Shown here: in pieces, positions 29,787 to 38,078 of the stretch | How the letters are laid out: each line of letters starts with the position of its first letter | Position numbering within the stretch: the first letter of the stretch is position 1 | DNA from: JBIOHJ01 sp044448905 | Lineage (GTDB): Bacteria; Bacteroidota; Bacteroidia; AKYH767-A; OLB10 | NCBI GenBank assembly: GCA_044448905.1 | Contig: JBIOHJ010000006.1 | Coordinates: 1 to 44,151 of the forward strand | Direction of reading: 5' to 3' | Length of the DNA: 44,151 nt | Notes under the pieces: generated by a model | Seen by the model: the letters and a program-made list of their open reading frames with translations, nothing else | The model's database searches: none | What the model was told of the DNA's origin: nothing | Translations under genes and position numbers: made by a program

Positions 29787-31142
29787 ATGGCATCAAAAAA
29801 CCCAATTGAAAGATCCGTGAATCAGTTCATGGAAAAGATTAAAACAAAAAATCCGGGTGAAATCGAATTTCACCAGGCAGTGCATGAAGTAGCCGAAGCG
29901 GTAATCCCTTTTATGGAAGAACGCCCGATTTACAAGGAAGCAAAAATTCTTGAGCGAATTACTGAGCCGGAGCGCGTAATTATTTTCCGTGTTCCATGGA
30001 TTGACGACCGTAAAAAATTTCAAATCAACCGCGGTTTCCGCATTCAAATGAATAGCGCACTGGGACCATATAAAGGCGGATTGCGTTTTCACCCCTCAGT
30101 TTACCTTGGTATTTTAAAATTTCTTGCGTTTGAGCAGGTTTTCAAAAACAGTTTGACAACATTACCGATGGGTGGTGGAAAAGGTGGAAGTGATTTTGAT
30201 CCGAAAGGAAAATCGGATAATGAAGTGATGCGTTTTTGTCAGAGCTTCATGACTGAATTATTTCGTCATATTGATGCATATGCTGATGTACCTGCCGGTG
30301 ACATTGGTGTTGGTGGACGCGAAATAGGATTTCTATTTGGTCAGTATAAAAGAATTGCAAATCGGTTTACCGGAATTCTTACTGGGAAAGGAACAAATTA
30401 TGGCGGAAGTTTAATTCGCCCCGAAGCTACTGGTTATGGGTGTGTTTATTTTACACAGGAAATGCTGGCAACAAAAGGAGACGGTATGAAGGGAAAACGT
30501 GTGGTGATTTCCGGTTCGGGAAATGTTGCTCAGTATTCTGCTGAAAAAGTAATTCAACTGGGTGGTAAAGTGGTTACGCTTTCAGACAGCGAAGGATTTA
30601 TTTATGATAAAAAAGGAATCAATGCCGAAAAGCTTGCGTGGGTTATGGAATTGAAAAATGAAAAACGCAGGCGCATCAGCGATTATAAAAGGAAATTTGG
30701 TGGCGAATATCATGCAGGCAAAACACCATGGGGAATAAAATGTGATGTGGCTTTACCAAGTGCAACCCAGAATGAGTTAAATGGTGCAGATGCAGAGGTG
30801 CTTGTTAAAAATGGTTGTAAGGCTGTAGCAGAAGGTGCCAATATGCCCTGTACACCGGAAGCTGTTGCGGTTTTTCATAATGCAAAAATTCATTTCGCTC
30901 CGGGCAAAGCAAGCAATGCGGGTGGGGTAGCCGTTAGCGGACTGGAGATGACACAAAATTCCATGCGGCTTATGTGGACACGAGAAGAAGTGGATTCACG
31001 TTTGCATGAGATTATGAAGAGTATTCACAAGACCTGTGAACATTATGGTGCCGAAAAAGGATTTATTAATTATGTGAAAGGCGCCAACATTGGCGGATTT
31101 GTGAAAGTAGCTGATGCCATGATGTCGCAGGGATTGGTTTAA
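29787..31142 (+). CDS. gdhA: NADP-type glutamate dehydrogenase
   Basis: Interconverts glutamate with 2-oxoglutarate and ammonia. The 451-aa length matches hexameric NADP-GDH (about 447-450). Visible motifs: GPYKGGLRFHPSV, PMGGGKGGSDFDPKGKSDNE with the substrate-binding Lys residues, the catalytic Asp in PAGDIGVGGREIGFLFGQYK, the Rossmann glycine loop SGSGNVAQYSAEKV, and GKASNAGGVAVSGLEMTQNS. The open frame reaches back to 29709, but those extra codons overlap the promoter and simple repeat; the ATG at 29787 begins a conserved-looking MASKNPIERSVNQFM. The S-D-S-E-G stretch after the Rossmann beta strand is usual for NADP-preferring enzymes. It is monocistronic, divergent from the dipeptide epimerase. 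Confidence 0.96.
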   Translation: MASKNPIERSVNQFMEKIKTKNPGEIEFHQAVHEVAEAVIPFMEERPIYKEAKILERITEPERVIIFRVPWIDDRKKFQINRGFRIQMNSALGPYKGGLRFHPSVYLGILKFLAFEQVFKNSLTTLPMGGGKGGSDFDPKGKSDNEVMRFCQSFMTELFRHIDAYADVPAGDIGVGGREIGFLFGQYKRIANRFTGILTGKGTNYGGSLIRPEATGYGCVYFTQEMLATKGDGMKGKRVVISGSGNVAQYSAEKVIQLGGKVVTLSDSEGFIYDKKGINAEKLAWVMELKNEKRRRISDYKRKFGGEYHAGKTPWGIKCDVALPSATQNELNGADAEVLVKNGCKAVAEGANMPCTPEAVAVFHNAKIHFAPGKASNAGGVAVSGLEMTQNSMRLMWTREEVDSRLHEIMKSIHKTCEHYGAEKGFINYVKGANIGGFVKVADAMMSQGLV

Positions 31143-31234
31143 GCCTAATTTGTAACCTTTAATCAAGAGGGAATAAAAAACAATTACATTAAGTGTGTTA
31201 ACTTTACAAATGATATTTGAAGTTGACCACCTAA

Positions 31235-33262
31235 ATGACAAAAAGTACTCTTATTATTCAAGTACTTATTTTTTTCTATACTGATTTATTTGCGCAATCA
31301 TTACAGCAACTTAATATTTTGCCTGATGATGTGGATAAAGTTGAGCGCCTACTATCATTTTCAACGGAAGCATTAAAAGAAAATAAGGACCTTGCTGATT
31401 CTGCTGCTCTCGCAGCTTATGCCATTGCTGAAAAAATTAATTACCCTTTGGGGAAAGCAAAAGCATTGGTACAGCGTTCAAAAATCATTTCCAATAATAA
31501 TTATCCTTCAGCTGAAAAATATTTGAGGTCTGCTCTTGAGCTTTTGGCTTCACCCGGTGACGAACAATTGTTTAACGAAACGAAAAAGCTATTAGGAACA
31601 AATCTTGTAAGGCAATCAAAGTTTGATGAAGCAGAAAAATTATTTCGCGAAACATTTGCGTACGGTGTTAAAGAAAATAAACAAGCCCTGGTTGGTGATG
31701 CTTATTTGGGGCTGGCAAACATCGCCACCGCGAAGTCCGATTTTGTCACAGCTCTTCAAAACTACCTGGAGGCGGCAAAAATCAGGGAAGCTCTTGCTGA
31801 CAAATCCGGCATGGCAATAGTTTACAACAACATTGCTGTAAATCTAAAAGAACAGGAACGATACGAGGAATCCTTAACCTATCACTTTAAATCACTTGCC
31901 CTTAAGAAAGAACTCGGAAACAAATCAGGTATTGCAAGCTCATATACGAACATCGGTGTTCTTTATAACCGCTTAAAAAAATATCAAAGCGCTTTGCAGT
32001 ATTACACAAAAGGAATGGAGCTGGCCATAGCTGAGAATGACGATAAAAACTTATCGAACATTTACACGAATATGGGTGTAACCTATCGTAATTTAAAGGA
32101 ACCTGACAAAGCAATCAGCTATTTGAAAAAGTCGCTGGCAATGAAAGAAAGACTCAATAACCTGTCTGACATTGCAGGTTGCAATTACAATTTGGCGAAT
32201 GTTTATTTTGACAAACAAGATTATATTTTGAGCGGGAGCTACCTCGATAAAGCCGAAAAGCTAAACCTCGTATTACAGGAAAAAACGCTTGAGGCGAAAA
32301 TATTAGAATTAAGAACTAAACTTTTAGAAGCAGGCAACCATCAGAAAGAAGCTTTTGAAACATTTAAAAAATCAGTGCAGGTTAAAGACAGTATTTTTAG
32401 TATTGACCGTTCAAAGCAGCTGCAGGAAATCTTAACCAAATATGAAACGGAAAAAAAGGACAGACAGTTGGCTGAAAATAAATTTCAATTGCAAAAAGCC
32501 GAAACAGAATTGACACAAAAAAAGTTTACCAATTATATTCTTTCCGGAAGCATTGCAGCACTGGTTATCATTTTAGTTTTTGCAATCGGGTATTACATGC
32601 AGCGGCAAAAAGTGGTACAACATCAAAAAGAAATTGAAAAACAAAAAGCTGTTATTGAAGAACGCAACCGTATTGCAAATGACATGCATGATGATTTGGG
32701 TGCCGGTTTATCAACCATTAAAATGATGGGCGAAATGGCAATGGCAAAATCACCGGGAGATGGCAATGCCGAGATGCAAAAGATAACGCAGTCGGCAAGT
32801 GAATTGATTGACAGCATGCGTGCCATCGTGTGGAGTATCAGCAGCAGGAACGATTCGCTTGAAGACCTTTTGCTTTACATCCGGAAATATTCTTTTGAAT
32901 TCCTTGAACAGCACAAAATAGAATGCACAATGGATATACCTGAAGACATTCCTCATCTTAAATTATCAGCAGGGCAGCGGAGAAATATTTTCCTGGTGTT
33001 GAAGGAAAGCCTGCACAATACGGTTAAGCATGCCAGCGCCACGCATGTTGAAATTAAAATAAAAACAAATCCTGTTTTCGCTGTTGCCATTCATGATAAC
33101 GGCAAAGGATACGAGACAACCAGTGTAAACCGTTTCGGAAACGGGCTGAAGAATATGCAAAGGAGGATGGAAGATATAGGTGGCACTTTTTCGATTGAAA
33201 ACAAACAGGGAACCACTGTAATCTGTGAATGTGTGTTCGGAGCTTACAAAATCGACACCTAA
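31235..33262 (+). CDS. TPR-containing sensor histidine kinase, HisKA_3 family (pair 2)
   Basis: A 675-aa kinase with the same plan as the one at 15971-17983: signal peptide (ending FAQS), TPR repeats (about 90-380, for example GIASSYTNIGVLYNRLKKYQ), a coiled coil, one membrane helix (about 437-457, ILSGSIAALVIILVFAIGYY), the phospho-His H485 in ANDMHDDLGAGLSTIKMMGE, and a HATPase domain (DNGKGYET, FGNGLKNMQRRM). The TPR units have diverged more from each other than in pair 1. The regulator gene starts 52 nt downstream, a looser coupling than the overlap in pair 1. The signal is unknown; a periplasmic ligand or protein partner is implied by the TPRs. Confidence 0.94.
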   Translation: MTKSTLIIQVLIFFYTDLFAQSLQQLNILPDDVDKVERLLSFSTEALKENKDLADSAALAAYAIAEKINYPLGKAKALVQRSKIISNNNYPSAEKYLRSALELLASPGDEQLFNETKKLLGTNLVRQSKFDEAEKLFRETFAYGVKENKQALVGDAYLGLANIATAKSDFVTALQNYLEAAKIREALADKSGMAIVYNNIAVNLKEQERYEESLTYHFKSLALKKELGNKSGIASSYTNIGVLYNRLKKYQSALQYYTKGMELAIAENDDKNLSNIYTNMGVTYRNLKEPDKAISYLKKSLAMKERLNNLSDIAGCNYNLANVYFDKQDYILSGSYLDKAEKLNLVLQEKTLEAKILELRTKLLEAGNHQKEAFETFKKSVQVKDSIFSIDRSKQLQEILTKYETEKKDRQLAENKFQLQKAETELTQKKFTNYILSGSIAALVIILVFAIGYYMQRQKVVQHQKEIEKQKAVIEERNRIANDMHDDLGAGLSTIKMMGEMAMAKSPGDGNAEMQKITQSASELIDSMRAIVWSISSRNDSLEDLLLYIRKYSFEFLEQHKIECTMDIPEDIPHLKLSAGQRRNIFLVLKESLHNTVKHASATHVEIKIKTNPVFAVAIHDNGKGYETTSVNRFGNGLKNMQRRMEDIGGTFSIENKQGTTVICECVFGAYKIDT

Positions 33263-33314
33263 CAAAAGTTATATTGATAAAAGGTTTTGAATACTTTTAT
33301 TTTGCACCCACAAC

Positions 33315-33983
33315 ATGTTACGTGTAGCCATAGTAGAAGACAGGCACGAAATCCGCGAAGGATTTTCGTCTATTCTCAATGCATCCGATGGTTTTACCTG
33401 CTGCGGCTCGTTCAGCAATGCGGAGGATGCACTGGTTGGAATTCCGCAGCTCGGGTCCGATGTAGTGGTAATGGATATTAATCTACCAGGCATCAGCGGG
33501 ATTGAATGTATTACCCGGCTGAAAGAAAAAAATGTTTCATCACTTTTCATGATGTTTACGGTATATGATGATGATGAAAATATTTTTAATGCCTTGAAAG
33601 CTGGGGCCAGCGGCTACCTGCTTAAGAAAACTTCACCGGCAAAATTTATTGAAGCCGTCACCGAGCTGGCTGAAGGAGGCTCACCCATGAGCGCGCATAT
33701 TGCAAGAAGGGTGGTTGAAGTTTTTCAGAATAAAAATAAAGCCTCCAGAGAAACTGATATTCTTTCACCAAGAGAAAAAGAAGTTCTTACGCTAATTGCA
33801 AAGGGTTTGCTTTATAAAGAAATTGCCGAAAAGCTTTTCATTAGCACGGGTACAGTGAAGCAGCATATTCATAAAATTTATGAAAAGCTGCATGTGCAGA
33901 ATAAAACCGAAGCCATTAATAAATATTTTGATAAGAAATTTTTATCATCGGTAACCACACTGCTGAGTTTTTTCAAAATATAA
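33315..33983 (+). CDS. LuxR/NarL-type response regulator (pair 2)
   Basis: A 222-aa regulator: receiver domain with E8/D9, phosphoacceptor D54 in VVVMDINLPG and Lys in GYLLKKTSP, and a LuxR helix-turn-helix (about 150-208, LSPREKEVLTLIAKGLLYKE, then TGTVKQHIHKIYEKLHVQNK). It is a close structural counterpart of the regulator at 15336-15971, with the same D54 position. It is cognate to the kinase 52 nt upstream. The next gene, a T9SS cargo, has a promoter starting 3 nt after the stop, so the regulator may act on it, which is inferred from position only. Confidence 0.94.
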   Translation: MLRVAIVEDRHEIREGFSSILNASDGFTCCGSFSNAEDALVGIPQLGSDVVVMDINLPGISGIECITRLKEKNVSSLFMMFTVYDDDENIFNALKAGASGYLLKKTSPAKFIEAVTELAEGGSPMSAHIARRVVEVFQNKNKASRETDILSPREKEVLTLIAKGLLYKEIAEKLFISTGTVKQHIHKIYEKLHVQNKTEAINKYFDKKFLSSVTTLLSFFKI

Positions 33984-33985
33984 CT

Positions 33986-34016
33986 TTTGTTCTATTGACG
34001 TGCATTAATTACTTTG
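33986..34016 (+). promoter_or_regulatory. Promoter of the T9SS propeller gene
   Basis: TTTG (33986-33989), exactly 19 nt, then TTACTTTG (34009-34016), one mismatch to TAnnTTTG. The predicted start near 34023 leaves a leader of about 20 nt before the ATG at 34044. This is the best Bacteroidota-type promoter match that I found in the window. Confidence 0.6.
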
Positions 34017-34043
34017 AGATTTTTACACAAAAATTTTAAAGTC

Positions 34044-35657
34044 ATGAAAAAATATTTACTGCTCTTCATCTTCCTGCATCTTTCAATTATTTCTTCTGCG
34101 CAGCTTGCAGTTCAGTGGAGTCATGTTTTTGGAGGAGCAGGCAGTGCCTATGATCAGCCTAAAGCAATGACATGTGATTTATCAGGCAATTATTTTGTAA
34201 CTCTTGTATCGCAAGACAGCGCTTCAAATGCTGATTGTATATTAACGATCAAATATAATAGCGCGGGTGTGCAGCAATGGGCAACCTATTATTATGGACC
34301 GGGAGGCAGCACTTCGGGATCTGACAGTCCTACAGATATTGCAGTAGATGCTTCGGGAAATGTGTATGTAATAGGCTCAAGTCCATCACCCGGGGCTCCT
34401 TCTGATTATGTAACTCTTAAGTACAACAGCGCAGGAGTGCAGCAATGGGAAGCACGATATACTACACCGGGGTCTTACCAGGATATTCCTGCCGAAGTTG
34501 CCGTAGATAATTCAGGAAATGTATATGTAACAGGATGGGCTGGGTCACAGGGAACCACGTATGGTAATTTTGTAACTGTAAAATATAATGCATCCGGAAC
34601 GGAACAATGGAATGTTGCATTCAGCCATGGTACAAACTATGATGATCGCGCAACAAGCATAGCAATTGATGTTGCAGGCAATGTATATGTTGGTGGATGG
34701 AGTTACCGTGCAACCACTGTTGACACATTTAAATTAAATGTTGTCAAATATAATCCATCGGGTGTTCAGCAATGGGCATCATCCTATACCTCTTCTGTTT
34801 ACTACACAAGGGCGTATGATATTGCTGTTGACCTGAATGGAAATGTTTTTGCGGGCGGTTATGTATCTAACAGCATTAACAATGATGAAGACTGGTTTGT
34901 TATCAAGTTCACTTCTTCCGGTCAACAGGATTGGATGCATCAGCTCAATAACTCGTATAATAAAGCTGATAATGTAAACCAATTAATAACTGATGCGGGC
35001 GGAAATATTTATGCAACAGGTTTTACGTATGACAGCCTGACGTATGAGAATGTGCTTACTATTAAATATGATAATGGCGGAAATATTCAATGGATGAAAT
35101 CTTTTGACGGACCTAGTCACGATACGGATATTGGCTATCGCATTTTAATGGAAAGCAATGGCAATGTGTATGTAGCCGGAATTACCCTGAATGCAAATTT
35201 TGATTTTGATTATTTATTTCTGAAATACGATAACAGTGGAAACCCTGTTTGGTCATTCAATTATGACGGAGGCACTAACGATGACGATTATACTGCTGAT
35301 GCCGTGCTAGATGGAAACAATGACTTAGGAGTAACGGGTTACTTTTATAACGGCAATGATGATGAAGCGCAAACTATAAAGTTTTCGCAAACTACAGGGT
35401 TGAATGAAAAAAACACAACTCATTTTGTTTCTGTTTATCCGAATCCTGTAAATTCTGAATTAAATATTCAAAGCCGGGAACTGATAACTGAAATAAAAAT
35501 TTATGATATTGTTGGAAAAGAAGTTTTCAATTCACAACTTCAAACCAAATCAAACAGGCTCAAACTTCAAACTTCAAATTACACAACCGGTGTTTATTTT
35601 ATTGAAATAATTTCCGAAAATAAAAAAAGCATTACTAAGTTTATAAAAACTGATTGA
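34044..35657 (+). CDS. Secreted SBBP/beta-propeller repeat protein with T9SS sorting domain (A)
   Basis: A 537-aa protein. Signal peptide ending SSAQ; then about seven repeats of 50-60 residues with the SBBP-like phrases DASGNVYVIGSS, YVTLKYNSAGVQQWEARY and DNSGNVYVTGW, which should form a propeller; then a T9SS type A domain from about 460 (VYPNPVNSELNIQSREL ... TTGVYFIEIISENKK). The frame extends back to 34014, but the ATG at 34044 starts the signal peptide and follows the promoter. The likely role is surface binding; no enzyme residues are seen. The gene downstream (35685) is a relative with nearly the same sorting domain; the gap is 27 nt, so they may be one operon. Confidence 0.9.
   Translation: MKKYLLLFIFLHLSIISSAQLAVQWSHVFGGAGSAYDQPKAMTCDLSGNYFVTLVSQDSASNADCILTIKYNSAGVQQWATYYYGPGGSTSGSDSPTDIAVDASGNVYVIGSSPSPGAPSDYVTLKYNSAGVQQWEARYTTPGSYQDIPAEVAVDNSGNVYVTGWAGSQGTTYGNFVTVKYNASGTEQWNVAFSHGTNYDDRATSIAIDVAGNVYVGGWSYRATTVDTFKLNVVKYNPSGVQQWASSYTSSVYYTRAYDIAVDLNGNVFAGGYVSNSINNDEDWFVIKFTSSGQQDWMHQLNNSYNKADNVNQLITDAGGNIYATGFTYDSLTYENVLTIKYDNGGNIQWMKSFDGPSHDTDIGYRILMESNGNVYVAGITLNANFDFDYLFLKYDNSGNPVWSFNYDGGTNDDDYTADAVLDGNNDLGVTGYFYNGNDDEAQTIKFSQTTGLNEKNTTHFVSVYPNPVNSELNIQSRELITEIKIYDIVGKEVFNSQLQTKSNRLKLQTSNYTTGVYFIEIISENKKSITKFIKTD
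35434..35657 (+). repeat. T9SS sorting-domain DNA cassette, copy A
   Basis: This 224-nt end of gene A aligns without gaps to 37054-37277 at the end of gene B, and both run to the stop codon. Similarity in the preceding propeller parts is much lower. The middle is AACTTCAAACCAAATC...-type simple sequence. Confidence 0.75.
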
Positions 35658-35684
35658 TAATTTAATTATTAAAAATACAGCATC

Positions 35685-37277
35685 ATGAAAAAACAACTAC
35701 TGATTCTTGTTATCCTGGCTTCTATGCAAAATGCAGTCGCACAACCCTTGTTTCAGAATATTTATGGGAGCAATAATCCAACCGAAGTTCATTTTGCATC
35801 TTCTCCTGATGCTTATTATTTAGTACACGATGCCGGTTTTCCTTCATTAATTACTGAGCTTGCAAAAACCGATCTGAATGGTAATGTAATCTGGACAAAA
35901 ACAATTAACTATTCCGTATCTTCATCAGATGTATATCGTATTAAATATGACAGTAATTCGTTATTATTAACTGGAGCAACTTATAATGCAGGCTACCGCA
36001 ATTATTTTGCAAAGCTCGACACTGCGGGAAATGTTTTATGGACAAATGAAATTAATTATGGCGACATAAATGATAATACGCGCATTCATCCGTTAAGCAG
36101 TGGCTATCTGACAGTCGGGCATCGTGATTGTGTCTGTGGTGCAAGCAGCTATACGTTCGACATTACACTTTCTCGTTTTGATGCAACTGGAAATTTGCTG
36201 TGGGCAAAAGCATATGGAAATAATTCTTATGAATTCCTGGCTAATGCCTCCATCATAACACCAAATGGTGATCTGATTACTGCCGGCAATTATGGCTTAC
36301 GTGTTCCCAATGATTATGACCCCATGCTGGCGCGTTTTGATGCAAGCGGAAATTTATTATGGATGAAAACGTTTGAAGACACAACAGGTTTTTTTACTTA
36401 CTTCCAGCCAACCGACATAGGTGCAACTCCCGATGGAAATTACGTAATGACAGGGTTTTCTGTAAACACTAATTTTAATTTTGATGCACAGGTAATAAAA
36501 TTTGATGATAACGGGAATATTATCTGGGCAAAACGCCCTTATCAAATCGGTTGGGAAGAATACGGGAGAAGCATTATAGTTGACAGCCAGGATAATATTG
36601 TTGTAGCAGGTCCATATTATTTATCATCCGACTACGGAGATTTTTTTATGAAGCTTGATTCGGCAGGAAACTTATTGGGAACAACAAAAATCAAAAATAC
36701 CTCCAATAACCTTTTCCACAATGTTTACAGTTCACATGGTGAAGATCTCGTGGAAAGACCGGGAAACGGGTATGTCTATTCCACTTACTTTTATCAGACT
36801 GTTTACAAACATTGCCTGCTAACGACTGATTATATCGGAACAACTGGCTGTCCATCATTAGGCGGAACTTATCCATTCTCCATACAAAACGTAACCTGGA
36901 CACCCACGACATTTACTAATCTTCCATCGGCACAAACAAATTTAACCGGAACGATGGTTGCATATACTGATTCATCACTTACAGCAAATGTTGTTGATAT
37001 TTGTTCTTTAGTCGGAGTGAATGAAATAAATAGTATAAATGATGAAATAAACATTTATCCAAATCCTGTAAATTCCGAATTAAATATTCAAAGCAGAGAA
37101 TTGATATCTGAAATAAAGATTTATGATGTCGTTGGCAAAGAATTTTTCAAGTCGCAACTTCAAACCAAATCAAACGATTTCAAACTTCAAACCTCAAACT
37201 ACACAACCGGAGTTTATTTTATTGAAATAATTTCAGGAGATAAAAAAGAAATTATCAAGTTTTTAAAAGTGGATTGA
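35685..37277 (+). CDS. Secreted beta-propeller-like protein with T9SS sorting domain (B)
   Basis: A 530-aa protein. Signal peptide (1-19, ending AVAQ); repeats with a consensus close to LARFDASGNLLWMKTF / FAKLDTAGNVLWTNEI and TPDGNYVMTGFS, as in secreted Kelch/SBBP-type propellers; a Pro/Thr segment with WTPTTFTNLPS (about 405-440); and a T9SS type A domain (YPNPVNSELNIQSRELISEI ... GVYFIEIIS). Two Cys in DCVCG (about 145-150) and later CPSLGG and DICS could form disulfides. It lies 27 nt downstream of protein A and is its likely operon partner. It ends 6 bp from the convergent SDR gene, with no terminator hairpin between. Confidence 0.88.
   Translation: MKKQLLILVILASMQNAVAQPLFQNIYGSNNPTEVHFASSPDAYYLVHDAGFPSLITELAKTDLNGNVIWTKTINYSVSSSDVYRIKYDSNSLLLTGATYNAGYRNYFAKLDTAGNVLWTNEINYGDINDNTRIHPLSSGYLTVGHRDCVCGASSYTFDITLSRFDATGNLLWAKAYGNNSYEFLANASIITPNGDLITAGNYGLRVPNDYDPMLARFDASGNLLWMKTFEDTTGFFTYFQPTDIGATPDGNYVMTGFSVNTNFNFDAQVIKFDDNGNIIWAKRPYQIGWEEYGRSIIVDSQDNIVVAGPYYLSSDYGDFFMKLDSAGNLLGTTKIKNTSNNLFHNVYSSHGEDLVERPGNGYVYSTYFYQTVYKHCLLTTDYIGTTGCPSLGGTYPFSIQNVTWTPTTFTNLPSAQTNLTGTMVAYTDSSLTANVVDICSLVGVNEINSINDEINIYPNPVNSELNIQSRELISEIKIYDVVGKEFFKSQLQTKSNDFKLQTSNYTTGVYFIEIISGDKKEIIKFLKVD
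37054..37277 (+). repeat. T9SS sorting-domain DNA cassette, copy B
   Basis: The counterpart of 35434-35657, same length (224 nt) and mostly identical bases, with differences concentrated in the simple-sequence middle. Confidence 0.75.
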
Positions 37278-37283
37278 AAGGCA

Positions 37284-38063
37284 TTACTTCTTCCCCATGT
37301 AAATCTTCTTAGCCACATTTTCAGGAATTGATTTAGGAACTAGGTAAGACATCTGTGCCGAAATCCAATTGATAAAACCGGGGATGATTTCGGCTTTATG
37401 TTTTAACATTCCACCCACAGCAATTTTTGCGACTACTTCAGGTTTCATGTTAAACTTGGCTGCTGTTTCTTTCAGTGCATCCATGTTGGCACGGTTCATA
37501 AAATCGGTATCAGTCGTACCGGGGCTGAGGCATGAAACCGAAATATTCGATTTTTCCAATTCCATTTTTAATCCGCGTGTAAACAAAATTACAAATGCTT
37601 TGGTTGCTGCATACACACTCATAGTCGGTATTGCCTGGTAAGCCGATGTGCTTGCTACATTAAGAATATATGATTGCTTTTGCTTTTTCAAAACAGGGAT
37701 CATCAGATGTGTAAGCCGGGTTAATGAGATTAAATTTACCTGCATCATATTCATCAGTTCATCCCACTTTGTTTTTTCAAACTCTTCCCAGATAGTATAA
37801 CCTGCATTATTTACAAGAATAGAAACGGGAAAATTATTTTGTGCCACCCACTGTGAAATTTTTTCAGGTGCATCCTGTTGCGATAAGTCAATTGGAAGAT
37901 AGTGGCATGACGCGCTGTATTTATTTTGTAATTCATCCGCAACCTCTTTCAATAAATTTTCGGAGCGTGCAACAAGCAATACATTGTACATACGCCCAGC
38001 AAGTTCATGGGCAATGGCTTTGCCGATACCTTTAGTAGCCCCGGTGATTAATGCGTATGACAT
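37284..38063 (-). CDS. Short-chain dehydrogenase/reductase (SDR)
   Basis: A 259-aa classical SDR. It has the NAD(P) glycine motif TGATKGIGKAIAHEL (about 7-21) with an Arg after beta-2 (VARSEN) that favours NADP, NNAG in ILVNNAGYTIW, catalytic Ser in NVASTSAYQ, the Y-x3-K pair in SVYAATKAF, and SPGTTDTDF. C-terminal HKAEIIPGFINW and MSYLVPKSIPE segments resemble the DltE/YqjQ-like branch, often annotated simply as SDR. The substrate is unknown. It is the last gene of a minus-strand run; the upstream DUF5689 gene ends 15 nt before its ATG, so it may be co-transcribed. Confidence 0.92.
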   Translation of the reverse strand: MSYALITGATKGIGKAIAHELAGRMYNVLLVARSENLLKEVADELQNKYSASCHYLPIDLSQQDAPEKISQWVAQNNFPVSILVNNAGYTIWEEFEKTKWDELMNMMQVNLISLTRLTHLMIPVLKKQKQSYILNVASTSAYQAIPTMSVYAATKAFVILFTRGLKMELEKSNISVSCLSPGTTDTDFMNRANMDALKETAAKFNMKPEVVAKIAVGGMLKHKAEIIPGFINWISAQMSYLVPKSIPENVAKKIYMGKK

Positions 38064-38078
38064 GTAATAAAGGAAAAC

